Source: Bacteroidota bacterium (GTDB lineage: Bacteria; Bacteroidota; Bacteroidia; AKYH767-A; OLB10). From it: DNA of 64,000 nt. Positions 10,201-18,193 of the stretch are shown here, piece after piece. A model generated the notes under the pieces. It was not told the origin of the DNA. It saw only the letters and a list, made by a program, of their open reading frames with translations, and did no database searches. Position 1 is the stretch's first letter. Each line of letters starts with the position of its first letter. The stretch spans positions 186,001-250,000 of the forward strand of contig JADKIC010000002.1 in assembly GCA_016721435.1 (NCBI GenBank). Reading direction: 5' to 3'. Both the position numbers and the translations under genes were made by a program.

Positions 10201-10233
10201 CAAATTTATTGTCAATTCCGGCACTATTCCAAA
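10201..10233 (-). promoter_or_regulatory. Bacteroidetes-type promoter of the barrel gene
   Basis: On the reverse strand TTTG (10230-10233) is followed, after 21 bases, by TAAATTTG (10201-10208). This matches the known Bacteroidetes primary sigma pattern (-33 TTTG, -7 TAnnTTTG). The -7 box lies 24 bases before the ATG at 10176, so the untranslated leader is short. Confidence 0.7.
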
Positions 10234-10563
10234 AAATCTGAATTTTAATAAACAATTGCTTGTTTATAAGCAGGTTGCAATTGATTTTTTATTGCGTTTT
10301 AACATATTTTCGCCCTGATTTTGATCATTTTTCACCCAATAAAAGAGCAATAATCGCGTTTTCGGGGTCACATGCCGCTATTTATGATGAATTTTAAATG
10401 CATGGAAAATGCTTGTAGACGAAATAACAGATTTCAGTTTTTTTTCATTTTTCAGCGATTTCAATTCAAAAAGTACAAATTTTGGATGAAAAGTAATCCA
10501 AAAGCAGAATAAAGATTTAATTATAAGTATTACCAAAAGGAAGCGAATAAGATTTTATACCTG
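10234..10563. other. Intergenic gap, AT-rich, nothing recognised
   Basis: Between the promoter of the barrel gene and the end of the next reverse-strand gene I find only AT-rich sequence. There is no coding frame with family resemblance and no convincing terminator or RNA gene. Confidence 0.5.
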
Positions 10564-11340
10564 CTATTCCTCCGTCGCTACCAGATTATTCAATTTTTCT
10601 ATTTCTTGACGGAGCACTCGACCAATCTCAGGAAATAATCGTTCTCCAATTTCACGATCACTGCTTGAGTTTGATGGAAAACTAATTGCGATATAGTTTC
10701 CTTTGAGTTGTTTTCCGCTTGTGTTGAATATGGAATAATGTATAATAAGATCCCGCTCATATATTTTGTTTGAAATGTCTATGCAGGTTTTATAATTAGT
10801 ACGAATTTCAAATTGATTGATACTTACGATGAGATGGCTTTGTGAATTAGAGCAAATAGAGTTGAGAAGAGCAGTATCCTTAATTTCAGCCTGCATAAAC
10901 TTTTGTTCACCATCACCGATGATTACTTTTTCTGACGTATGCTGGTCGGGAGTCTCTTCTAAAGATTTACTGATTTTGGAAAATATGTTTTCTTTTTTAG
11001 ATTTCGTGCCCACCGGTTCACTGTAAGAATAACCTGCTTTTTCATAAAATCTTTCAAGCAGCAGTTTACCATGATGAGTGGTATCCTGTAACATGCTATG
11101 GCAAACACCCAATTCTTCCAGTTCAGCCTGGATTTTTAAGTCCAGTGTTTTTCGAAAGTAGTACCGATATTCATCGGGAGAACGATGGGTTTGTGCCATG
11201 ATATCTCTTTCAGCATCGCTGAGATAAAATTCAGGAAGGAAGGGGATAAGTACAATGGAGCTATTCTTTTCCGTTCCTTGTGCAGGAAGAGTAGTTGATA
11301 ACAATAAAAGCAGAAAGCTAAATAGGGCGATGCGCATCAT
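10564..11340 (-). CDS. Exported protein of unknown function
   Basis: 258 residues; residues 1-20 are a signal peptide (LFSFLLLLLSTTLPAQ). I do not recognise the family. The mature part begins SSIVLIPFLPEFYLSDAERD, which resembles the start of small periplasmic proteins that carry a 'SIVLIPF.P' strand, then a helical region with several Lys/Glu-rich stretches, two Cys in ICSNSQ and TCIDIS, and a basic/acidic C-terminus. It is probably periplasmic. The gene stands 102 bp downstream of rseP on the same strand and could share its mRNA. Start could also be the second ATG (11337). Confidence 0.6.
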   Translation of the reverse strand: MMRIALFSFLLLLLSTTLPAQGTEKNSSIVLIPFLPEFYLSDAERDIMAQTHRSPDEYRYYFRKTLDLKIQAELEELGVCHSMLQDTTHHGKLLLERFYEKAGYSYSEPVGTKSKKENIFSKISKSLEETPDQHTSEKVIIGDGEQKFMQAEIKDTALLNSICSNSQSHLIVSINQFEIRTNYKTCIDISNKIYERDLIIHYSIFNTSGKQLKGNYIAISFPSNSSSDREIGERLFPEIGRVLRQEIEKLNNLVATEE

Positions 11341-11442
11341 CCTTCAAAAGTAGAAGGTTATACCCCAAATGAAATGTTTGAAAGAAGGAGATATAAACAA
11401 TTCGGTTTTAAAAACCTTTGCTTGTAATTCGTCTATACATCT

Positions 11443-12780
11443 TTAATTTAAAATATGCTTCCACACATCATTACCTACAGCGAAAATAAGTAAAGAGAGA
11501 AGAATGACCATTCCAACTACTTGTGCTCTTTCCATTACTTTGTCGCTGAGCTTTACACGGAATACGCTTTCTATGATGAGGAATACCACGTGTCCGCCAT
11601 CCAGTGCAGGTATCGGGAGCATATTCATAAATGCAAGTACCATTGACAATAGTCCGGTGATGGCCCAGAATCTTGCCCAATCCCAAACTCCGCCATAAAT
11701 AGTAGCAATGCCGATCGGTCCCTGAACAGAGTCGGTAGCCTTTTCCTCTCCGGTAAATATTTTTCCTAATCCTTTCGCATTCGATACTAAGGCTTCTATT
11801 GCATCACTTGTACCAAAAGCCAATGCACTTCCAAAAGTATAAGGCTGCATCGTATAGCCTGAATTTTTTACAGGAGATGCATCGTAGGCAATTCCAATAG
11901 TACCTTTATCGGTAACAGTACTGGTGACCGTGATATTTTGATTGTTTCTAAAAAGCGTCAGAATTACCTCTTTGTTTTTTAATTTACTGACCTTGCTGAC
12001 CAGATCATCACTACCCGCTATTTTTTCTCCGTTTATAGCAACAATTTTATCTCCCGCCAGTATTCCTGCTTTTTCTGCAGGCTCTCCGGGCATTACTTTA
12101 CCGATCTCAAACTGTAAAGGTCCATAACCAATAAAATTCCATCGGCCTGCAGCACTTACTTTTCTGTAAAAATTATCGGGCACTTCCACTTCAAGAGTTT
12201 GATTGTTTCTGGAGACAGAAAGAGAAGCACCAAAGAGCACGCGTGAGGAAAGCACATCTTCAAAGCGCTCAATTGGTTTTCCATCAATCGCCAGAATTTT
12301 ATCTCCATCCTGTAAGCCGATTTCCTTACCTAAGGTGTACGCATAAATACCATTTCCCTGAATGAGTTGATCATTGGGAAGATATTCTTTTTTGTAATGG
12401 AGTAATGTAAAACTGAAAATGATAATTCCCAATATAGCATTCATGGTCACACCGGCTACCATAACAATTAATCGTTGCCATGCCGGCTTCGATCTGAATT
12501 CCCAGGGCTGTGGTGGTGATGCTAACTGATCGGTATCCATACTTTCATCCACCATTCCGGCAATCTTCACATAACCTCCAAATGGAAGCCATCCGATACC
12601 ATATTCGGTGTCGCCCTTCTTATAGCTAAAGAGTTTAAATCCCCATGCATCGAAGAAGAGATAAAACTTTTCAACTTTAATACCAAAAGCGCGGGCAGCC
12701 AGAAAGTGTCCGAGTTCGTGGAGCGTAACGAGTATTGAGAGTCCCAGGATGAGCTGGGCAGCCATAATTAAACCTTGCAT
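11443..12780 (-). CDS. rseP: Site-2 intramembrane metalloprotease RseP
   Basis: 445 residues. The zinc site HELGH (His21-Glu22, His25) lies in the first membrane helix, and the third-ligand motif MLPIPALDGGH lies in the C-terminal third. Two PDZ domains are visible between them (around GLQDGDKILAIDGKPI and AEKAGILAGDKIVAINGEKI). This is the RseP/YaeL site-2 protease, which cleaves anti-sigma factors or other membrane substrates inside the inner membrane. About four membrane helices are expected. It follows dxr on the same strand, as in many bacteria, but here a 245-bp gap with ATTCGTA-type repeats separates them. Start ATG at 12780. Confidence 0.95.
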   Translation of the reverse strand: MQGLIMAAQLILGLSILVTLHELGHFLAARAFGIKVEKFYLFFDAWGFKLFSYKKGDTEYGIGWLPFGGYVKIAGMVDESMDTDQLASPPQPWEFRSKPAWQRLIVMVAGVTMNAILGIIIFSFTLLHYKKEYLPNDQLIQGNGIYAYTLGKEIGLQDGDKILAIDGKPIERFEDVLSSRVLFGASLSVSRNNQTLEVEVPDNFYRKVSAAGRWNFIGYGPLQFEIGKVMPGEPAEKAGILAGDKIVAINGEKIAGSDDLVSKVSKLKNKEVILTLFRNNQNITVTSTVTDKGTIGIAYDASPVKNSGYTMQPYTFGSALAFGTSDAIEALVSNAKGLGKIFTGEEKATDSVQGPIGIATIYGGVWDWARFWAITGLLSMVLAFMNMLPIPALDGGHVVFLIIESVFRVKLSDKVMERAQVVGMVILLSLLIFAVGNDVWKHILN

Positions 12781-12820
12781 TTAGAGATTTTTGTGAGGGA
12801 TGCTATAGATAAGGAGGATA

Positions 12821-12871
12821 CGAATTACGAATGGGCACGAAAATACGAATTACGAAAATACGAAATATGAC
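12821..12871. repeat. Short ATTCGTA/TACGAAT repeat cluster
   Basis: Between rseP and dxr the plus strand shows GATACGAATTACGAATGG followed by further ACGAAAATACGAA units, about six copies of a TACGAA core. Its reverse complement is the same degenerate ATTCGTA word that forms the long cluster at 60241-60440. Both lie in gaps between same-strand genes. Confidence 0.6.
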
Positions 12872-13025
12872 TTAACCGGCTTACCAGCGCTTTGTGATGA
12901 ATGTGCGAACGTTTTGTTTGATAAGATGATTTTATGAGTCAGTTGGAGAATTTAATGTTGATGGTATGATCAGTGAATGAGTTTACTGGTTATTGCTTGA
13001 ACGAAAATAAATTTATGTTGTTGCA

Positions 13026-14191
13026 TTAGATTTTTATGGCGGCTTTGCGGATGAGTTCGGCGGAAATGCTACGGGCTTCTGCATCTCCTGATCGGTAATC
13101 GTCGAGAGAAGGTGATTTAATGAAGGAGACACGCTGCATCGTTTCTTCAATTATTTCCGCCATTTGCAAAAATCCGACTTCATCCCTTAGAAATGCAGCA
13201 ACCGCTACTTCATTGGCAGCGTTCATGATGCAGGGGAGATTACCTCCTTTCTCCATGGCCATTCTCGCTAATCCCAAACATCGGAAGGTCTCTTCGTCGG
13301 CAGCTTCAAAGCTGAGTTGCGGAAAATTCATGAAATCAAACCGGGGAAAATCGGAGGGAAGTCGATGTGGATAACCCATTGCATACTGAATGGGGAGTTT
13401 CATGTCGGGTAAACCCATCTGTGCCTTCATGCTACCATCGCGAAATTGTACAATACTATGAATGATGGATTGTGGGTGAACGATCACTTCTATCTCGGAC
13501 GGTTGCAAATCAAATAGCCATTTCGCTTCGATCATTTCCAGACCCTTGTTCATGAGCGTGGAGGAGTCGATGGTTATTTTAGCGCCCATGGTCCAGTTGG
13601 GATGCTTCAACGCTTCTGATTTGGTGATTTTTTCCAATTCCCCTCTTTTTTTCCGCGGAAGGGCCCTCCGGAGGCCGTCAGGATTATCTTTTCAATGGGA
13701 TTATGCATCTCCCCTGCCAAACATTGAAAAATCGCAGAGTGCTCAGAATCAACAGGATAAATGCTAACTTTGTTTTCCATTGCCAACTTTGTCACCAGGT
13801 CACCCGCTACAACGAGGGTTTCTTTATTGGCGAGGGCGATGTTCTTTTTGTTGCGGATGGCTTCAAGGGTGGGCTCAAGTCCGGCGAAACCGACCATTGC
13901 TGTTAAGACCAGGTCGATACTATCCATGCTCATGAGTTGAACAATCGACTCTTGTCCCCCATATACTTTCACATCTTCACCGGCTAATGCATCTTTTAAC
14001 ATTTCCAGCTTCGCTGTATCGCAAATCGCAATAGCATTTGGTTTAAAAATCCTGGCTTGTTGTATAAGTAAATCCGCATTGCTATACGCCGTTAAAACTT
14101 CAACGTGAAAATGCTCCGGATTCGCCTGAATAACTTCAAGAGCTTGTGTTCCGATGGATCCTGTGGAGCCGAGAATTGCGATGCGTTTCAT
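13026..14191 (-). CDS. dxr: 1-deoxy-D-xylulose-5-phosphate reductoisomerase (frameshifted)
   Basis: About 388 residues after repair; it converts DXP to MEP in the non-mevalonate isoprenoid pathway. The NADPH-binding start is ILGSTGSIGTQALEV (residues 5-19); ALANKETLVVAGDLV, VDSEHSAIFQCLAG (metal and substrate contacts) and ASGGPFRG are present. After the break come HPNWTMGAKITIDSSTLMNKGLEMIEA and the region with SIIHSIVQFRDGS in the second part. One base is missing in a run of seven T (13646-13652, plus strand); restoring it gives ASGGPFRGKKRGELEKITK, so the gene is almost certainly intact in the organism. Start ATG at 14191. Confidence 0.93.
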
Positions 14192-14309
14192 TGAGATAAA
14201 TTACCGGACGAAGGTAAGAAAGGTTTTGCTGATCAACATGTTGTTTTAATGTGCCGGCATTTATGGTGTTAAGATATAATACTCTTTAATTTTGTTACGT
14301 TATTCATCC

Positions 14310-15353
14310 ATGGCTGTCCGAAACTATTATACCGTGCTTGGAATTTCCTCTCAGGCGAATGCAGCGGAAATTAAGAAAGCCTATCATCGTTTGGCTTTAA
14401 AATTTCATCCCGATAAAAATCCCGGTGACGCCGAAGCTCCTGAGCGTTTTAAAGAGGTACTCGAAGCCTATCAGGTTTTGATTGATCCCGGAAAGAGGTC
14501 GGCGTATGATTTACGTAGTTCCGGATTTTCCTTTTCCGAATCACTCATTCATTATGAATATTTAAAGGCTGAGGTTGATACAAGTAAGGTGAAGTTGAAT
14601 GAAGAAGTAGAGTTAACGTTTTCGTTTCCCGGAGAAGGGCGTTTTTTCAGGAAGCCGGTCTTGCAGGGTTGGATAATCACTGCCGGACCTACCGTCGATC
14701 ACCGTGTTGTGCATAGAGATGGAAATGCCGTTAAAGAAACGGTTTTGCACTATACCGTTTGTCCGCTGCAAAAAGGCTGGCTTACCATTCCACCGGCAAG
14801 TATCAATTTCTATCATCATCCGATTGCTTCCAATGCCTTGCAAATTGAAGTGGAATCGAATCAATGTTTTTTTAAAGAAAACGAAGAAGCAGGCCCTGAA
14901 CCTTGTCAGATAATGATGCACCGCACACAGGTAACTAGCACAAGTGTGTACCGCAAGACCATCATACATCAGCGCGTTGTTCTTTTACCGCGCAGCGAGC
15001 TTGCGGCTTGGTATCATAAAGTAGGAAGGACAATGAAAATTGCATTTGCTGTAATAGGCGCTTTCTGGGCGATATTCAATGATTATAATTTCATCACTGG
15101 TATTGTTGCAGGTTCATTGGTTGCCGGAGTGAATGTGCAATTGATGTACCGGATGATGGGTATTAAATCTATTTTCTATTACGCGCATCATCATCCAGTA
15201 GTTCTGGAGTATGAAGGAATCGGTTATAAACTGGGAGCAGAACCTTATAACGGCATTTTTAGCGCAAAGACCTGGGTATATATAAAATCAATTTTAAGTA
15301 AGAACGTAGTAGCACAGATGAATAAGTGTGAATCGAAAATCGTAAGAAATTAA
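14310..15353 (+). CDS. J-domain protein with C-terminal membrane segments
   Basis: 347 residues from the ATG at 14310 (an earlier in-frame codon exists but MAVRNYYTVLGI is the natural J-domain start). Residues 3-67 are a J domain with the HPDKNPGD motif, so it should stimulate an Hsp70 (DnaK). There is no Gly/Phe region and no zinc finger, so it is not DnaJ itself. The middle (about 80-190) is a beta-rich part with no family I recognise. Residues about 245-285 form two membrane segments around IFNDYNFITGIVAG. Probably a specialised membrane J protein. It is convergent with the small membrane protein gene ending at 15413 and divergent from dxr. Confidence 0.75.
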   Translation: MAVRNYYTVLGISSQANAAEIKKAYHRLALKFHPDKNPGDAEAPERFKEVLEAYQVLIDPGKRSAYDLRSSGFSFSESLIHYEYLKAEVDTSKVKLNEEVELTFSFPGEGRFFRKPVLQGWIITAGPTVDHRVVHRDGNAVKETVLHYTVCPLQKGWLTIPPASINFYHHPIASNALQIEVESNQCFFKENEEAGPEPCQIMMHRTQVTSTSVYRKTIIHQRVVLLPRSELAAWYHKVGRTMKIAFAVIGAFWAIFNDYNFITGIVAGSLVAGVNVQLMYRMMGIKSIFYYAHHHPVVLEYEGIGYKLGAEPYNGIFSAKTWVYIKSILSKNVVAQMNKCESKIVRN

Positions 15354-15412
15354 TATGCAAAAAAAATCATATGTATATTTAGAATCTTAGTGTAGACCAA
15401 CGCCCATCACCA

Positions 15413-15838
15413 TCAGTTTATATTGGAGATGTTTCCTGTTTTCGATGCCCCACCGTCGGGAACGATTGATGTCGTGTTTCCAAAATTCTTATAAGCTTCA
15501 GCGACCTCAAAAACTGTGAAAGAGAAATAAAAAAAGAAAAAGCTTAATGCAAACGGTATCACCATCGGTTTATTAATAAATGCAAAAACGATAATGATGG
15601 TGAGATAAATAAATAATTTTAATCCCGTGGATCCCATATAATAGCGAATAAATTTTTTACTATCACCTAATCTCTTTACCAATCCCCAATGCAATATTGC
15701 CGTCACGATGGCAATGAAACAAGGCAACCAAACAAACCCGGGATAATACCATTTGGCAGGAATATAATTTCCCATGAAATAGTATATGCCAGACGTTAGA
15801 GCAGTCAGAAGTATTAATTTAAGCAAGAAGTTCTTCAT
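15413..15838 (-). CDS. Small membrane protein, ATP-synthase subunit-I-like by position
   Basis: 141 residues from the ATG at 15838; the frame continues upstream but only through the tandem repeat array. Four hydrophobic segments are visible (about 6-25, 35-58, 70-92, 95-115), with the start MKNFLLKLILLTALTSG. In Bacteroidetes a small protein of this type commonly stands between the AtpZ gene and atpB; here it follows AtpZ on the same strand after the 480-bp palindrome array, which supports the assignment, but its sequence alone does not prove a function. atpB does not follow: the next gene is convergent. Confidence 0.6.
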   Translation of the reverse strand: MKNFLLKLILLTALTSGIYYFMGNYIPAKWYYPGFVWLPCFIAIVTAILHWGLVKRLGDSKKFIRYYMGSTGLKLFIYLTIIIVFAFINKPMVIPFALSFFFFYFSFTVFEVAEAYKNFGNTTSIVPDGGASKTGNISNIN

Positions 15839-15850
15839 AAGAATACGAAA

Positions 15851-15870
15851 CCTGCCTGCCGGCAGGCAGG
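15851..15870. repeat. 20-bp GC-rich palindrome
   Basis: A perfect 20-bp palindrome, CCTGCCTGCCGGCAGGCAGG, lies 13 bp upstream of the small membrane protein start and 20 bp from the first unit of the 44-bp array. It is much richer in G+C than its surroundings. Confidence 0.85.
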
Positions 15871-15890
15871 TGCGAAAGTACAAAAGTAGG

Positions 15891-16313
15891 GACAGGTCGC
15901 GACCTGTCCTGGGAAAACAATCCACGTATGTAGGGACAAGTCGCGACCTGTCCCGGGAAAACAATCCACGTATGTAGGGACAGGTCGCGACCTGTCCCGG
16001 GAAAACAATCCACGCATGTAATGACAGGTCGCGACCTGTCCTGGGAAAACAATCCACGTATGTAGGGACAGGTCGCGACCTGTCCCGGGAAAACAATCCA
16101 CGTATATAGGGACAGGTCGCGACCTGTCCTGGGAAAACAATCCACGTATGTAGGGACAGGTCGCGACCTGTCCCGGGAAAACAATCCACGCATGTAATGA
16201 CAGGTCGCGACCTGTCCCGGGAAAACAATCCACGTATGTAGGGACAGGTCCGACCCCGGAACCGTGAACGCATGTAATGACAGGTCGCGACCTGTCATTA
16301 CATGCGTTCACGG
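15891..16313. repeat. Tandem array: 44-bp units around an 18-bp palindrome
   Basis: Copies of GACAGGTCGCGACCTGTC begin at 15891, 15935 (one change), 15979, 16023, 16067, 16111, 16155, 16199, 16243 (degenerate) and 16279. The first nine are spaced exactly 44 bp; the last step is 36 bp. The 26-bp linkers are nearly identical (core GGGAAAACAATCCACG) and alternate between GTATGTAGG and GCATGTAAT ends. The final unit is extended to a perfect 52-bp palindrome, 16262-16313, which starts 5 bp after the AtpZ stop. All reading frames are open because 44 is not a multiple of three, but this is not coding. Same core as at 7301-7385. Confidence 0.95.
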
Positions 16314-16318
16314 GGACA

Positions 16319-16549
16319 TTACATTTTTTTAGAAATCTGTTTTATGAAATAATACATCACACCCGCCACAGAAAAGAGTGCGAGGAAAAGGGTAAAGGCC
16401 GGAAATTTTAATTGAAGGTATTCGTCGAGTTTTACGCCCGCCCAGGTCATCAGAAAGATGGTGGCACCCATTTGGAGGCCCATCGATGAGTAGCGGATAT
16501 AATTGTCAAGCCGTTTTTTCGGCGAGTTTTGGGGCTGATCGCTCGCCAT
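16319..16549 (-). CDS. AtpZ/AtpI-type ATP synthase accessory protein
   Basis: 76 residues with two membrane helices (about 21-40 and 50-70). The pattern NYIRYSSMGLQMGATIFLM followed by GVKLDEYLQLKFPAF matches the AtpZ/AtpI family, which helps assemble the c-ring or supply magnesium to the F1Fo ATP synthase. Its start overlaps the end of the bactofilin gene by 44 bp, so the two are co-transcribed. The rest of the atp operon is not in the window. Confidence 0.8.
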   Translation of the reverse strand: MASDQPQNSPKKRLDNYIRYSSMGLQMGATIFLMTWAGVKLDEYLQLKFPAFTLFLALFSVAGVMYYFIKQISKKM

Positions 16550-16940
16550 GTTTGATGTCTTTGATTAACGGACCCATGCTGCAGTTGCCGGTAAAGCTCG
16601 CGCCTACTTCTACAACGAGTTTCCCGGTAAGAATATCGCCATTGATACGAGCCTGTGATTTTAAAAATAGCATCTCAGCCACCGTGGTATTGCCTTTTAC
16701 AGCACCTGAAATATCAGCATTTTGGCAGATGACATCTCCTTCCACTTGTCCTGTACTACCTATCACCACCTTCGACTTAGAACTAACTGATCCTCTTATG
16801 GTTCCGTCAATTCTGACATCGCCATTGGACTTAATTTCGCCTTCGATGACGGTACCTGCACCAATGATGTTAATAGCGCCATTTCCGTTCGTATCTGCCG
16901 GACGGGTGATTACCCCTTTGTTTTTCAGTTGTTGGAACAT
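16506..16940 (-). CDS. Bactofilin (polymer-forming cytoskeletal protein)
   Basis: 144 residues. The central part (about 22-120) is the bactofilin beta-helix, with repeated hydrophobic/Gly turns: IGAGTVIEGEIKSNGDVRI, IGSTGQVEGDVICQNADI, GNTTVAEMLFLKSQARI and NGDILTGKLVVEVGA. Bactofilins self-assemble into filaments at the inner membrane and scaffold cell-wall or shape proteins. The unstructured ends (residues 1-20 and the Lys-rich tail) are usual. It overlaps the AtpZ gene, a combination common in Bacteroidetes. Confidence 0.9.
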   Translation of the reverse strand: MFQQLKNKGVITRPADTNGNGAINIIGAGTVIEGEIKSNGDVRIDGTIRGSVSSKSKVVIGSTGQVEGDVICQNADISGAVKGNTTVAEMLFLKSQARINGDILTGKLVVEVGASFTGNCSMGPLIKDIKHGERSAPKLAEKTA

Positions 16941-17156
16941 GGTAATGAGTGGGTTATACTGTTACAATTGAAGAACGGCAAATATAGGAAATAATTGAAA
17001 ATTATTAACAATGGGATGTTGATTTGTGGGTAACGCTCATTTCAGGGGATCGTTCGCTTCGCTCACTGGGGAATCGTTCGCTGCGTCTTATCAAGTTCGC
17101 TCAAGAACCTTTGATCAAAAAAGTTCTGAACCGTAGGGTGACTTTTCCAATTATAG

Positions 17157-17173
17157 TTCGTATATTTGCGAAT
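17157..17173 (+). promoter_or_regulatory. Operator TTCG-N8-CGAA overlapping the -7 box of arsR
   Basis: TTCGTATATTTGCGAAT holds the inverted half-sites TTCG and CGAA, spaced by eight bases, and those eight bases are TATATTTG, a perfect Bacteroidetes -7 box. It lies 17 bp before the ATG of the ArsR-like gene. The identical 17 bases recur at 17528-17544. A repressor bound here would cover the promoter. Confidence 0.7.
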
Positions 17174-17190
17174 AGATAAACGAATAAGGT

Positions 17191-17490
17191 ATGCCGGGAA
17201 CAAAGGAAAAATTCACACAAAATCAGGAATTGATTGCCAGGTTTGCTAATGCATTGGGAAACCCTGTTCGGGTAACTATTTTACAATTATTATAAAAGCA
17301 AAGTTGTTGTTATCACGGGGACATGGCAGAAGAACTTCCCATCGCGAAAAGCACTTTATCTCAACATTTAAAAGTTTTGTTAGATGCAGGATTAATCCAA
17401 GGGGAAATTATTCCGCCTAAAACAAAATATTGTATTAATCGGGAGAATTGGAACTTAGCCAAGGGTTTAATGATGGGATTTTTTGACTAA
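17191..17490 (+). pseudogene. ArsR-family repressor interrupted by an in-frame TAA
   Basis: Reading from ATG 17191 to TAA 17488-17490 gives a 99-codon helix-turn-helix protein of the ArsR/SmtB family, but codon 35 (17293-17295) is TAA. Both sides are in the same frame: before it QELIARFANALGNPVRVTIL, after it KQSCCYHGDMAEELPIAKST, then LSQHLKVLLDAGLIQGE (recognition helix) and KTKYCINRENW. The Cys pair in QSCCYHGD sits where metal-responsive ArsR proteins often keep sensing cysteines. A single substitution (sequencing or real) explains the stop; an ATG at 17323 could give a fragment without the first helices. It should autoregulate through the repeated operator and control the following metalloid-type genes. 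Length and start fit the family. Confidence 0.75.
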
Positions 17491-17508
17491 ACAAAATGAT
17501 ATACATTG

Positions 17509-17544
17509 TTCGTACTATACCGAATTGTTCGTATATTTGCGAAT
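17509..17544 (+). promoter_or_regulatory. Double operator TTCG-N8-CGAA before the thioredoxin-like gene
   Basis: Two further TTCG-N8-CGAA sites lie side by side: 17509-17524 (spacer TACTATAC) and 17528-17543 (spacer TATATTTG, again a -7 box). They are 19 bp apart, close to two helical turns, and end 22 bp before the ATG at 17566. Together with the site at 17157 they suggest that the ArsR-like protein represses both its own gene and the following operon. Confidence 0.7.
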
Positions 17545-17565
17545 GGAATTATATAAGAAGACCAG

Positions 17566-17801
17566 ATGAAACAAATAAAAGTATTAGGTCCCGGGTGTCC
17601 AAAGTGTAAAACCACTTACAATAATGTTCTGAAGCCCTCAAACAATCCGGTATTGAGGCGCAGGTCACAAAAGTGGAAGACATAGAGGAAATGATGAAGT
17701 ACAATGTACTATCCACACCGGTATTGATGATTGATGAGGTCATTAAGGTAAAAGGCAGAGTGGCGGATATTAATGAAATCAAACAATTATTAATTGCCTG
17801 A
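17566..17801 (+). CDS. Thioredoxin-fold small redox protein (frameshifted)
   Basis: About 78 residues after repair. The start MKQIKVLGPGCPKCKTTYNN has the CPKC active site of the small TM0996/MTH895-like glutaredoxin/thioredoxin family ('redox-active disulfide protein 2'). The frame breaks near 17628-17631; with one base added it continues EALKQSGIEAQVTKVEDI, then NVLSTPVLMIDEVIKVKG (the cis-Pro loop STPV) to the TGA at 17799. It is the first gene after the double operator and is 2 bp from the rhodanese gene, so it opens the operon. In arsenic clusters such proteins serve as reductant; ArsE-like roles have been proposed for similar small proteins, and here that is inference. Confidence 0.8.
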
Positions 17802-17803
17802 AA

Positions 17804-18184
17804 ATGGAAAATCAGACTTTGGTAAAAGAGATTTGTCCAACCACAACCTTGGGTAGACTAAAGGAAGGAGCATTATTAGTGGATGTTCGTGAAAGGGACG
17901 AAGTGGCGGCCTTGGCTTACGATGTGCCAAACATTATTAATATCCCCTTAAGTGAATTTGAAGAACGTTATAATGAAGTTCCAAAAGACAAAGATGTAAT
18001 AATGGTCTGCAAAGGAGGGGGTAGAAGTTTGAGAGCCGCAGGTTTTTTAATTAATCATGGTTACACGAACGTAATTAATATGCAGCACGGAATTACACGT
18101 TGGGTAGAAAAGGGATTTCCGACGAAAGGAGACGCCTCTTCTATTAAAGGAGGTAGTTCATGTTGTGATACTTCGGGTTGTTAA
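17804..18184 (+). CDS. Rhodanese-domain protein with Cys-rich tail
   Basis: 126 residues. A single rhodanese domain: LLVDVRERDEVAALAYDVP, NIPLSEFEERYNEVP, and the active-site loop VMVCKGGGRSLRAAGFL with the catalytic Cys. Rhodaneses transfer sulfane sulfur or act as arsenate/phosphatase-like enzymes. The C-terminus after about residue 112 is a short tail with three cysteines (SSCCDTSGC), unusual for the family and possibly a thiol site for a soft metal(loid). No signal peptide, so cytoplasmic. Operon: 2 bp after the thioredoxin-like gene, 9 bp before the permease. Confidence 0.88.
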   Translation: MENQTLVKEICPTTTLGRLKEGALLVDVRERDEVAALAYDVPNIINIPLSEFEERYNEVPKDKDVIMVCKGGGRSLRAAGFLINHGYTNVINMQHGITRWVEKGFPTKGDASSIKGGSSCCDTSGC

Positions 18185-18193
18185 TAATGGTAT

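Noticed and set aside
13026..14191. dxr as a pseudogene
   Set aside because: The single break is in a run of seven T, all catalytic blocks are intact on both sides and isoprenoid synthesis is essential; a read error is far more likely.
15819..16311. Open frames of 150-290 codons in all three reverse frames with repeating RDRSRPV/CFPGTGRDLS text
   Set aside because: They are read-through of the 44-bp palindrome array; the period is not a multiple of three, so every frame is open. The real gene starts at 15838.
15891..16313. CRISPR-like array
   Set aside because: The regularly spaced repeats are palindromic, but the 26-bp intervals are almost identical to each other instead of unique spacers, and no cas gene is near.
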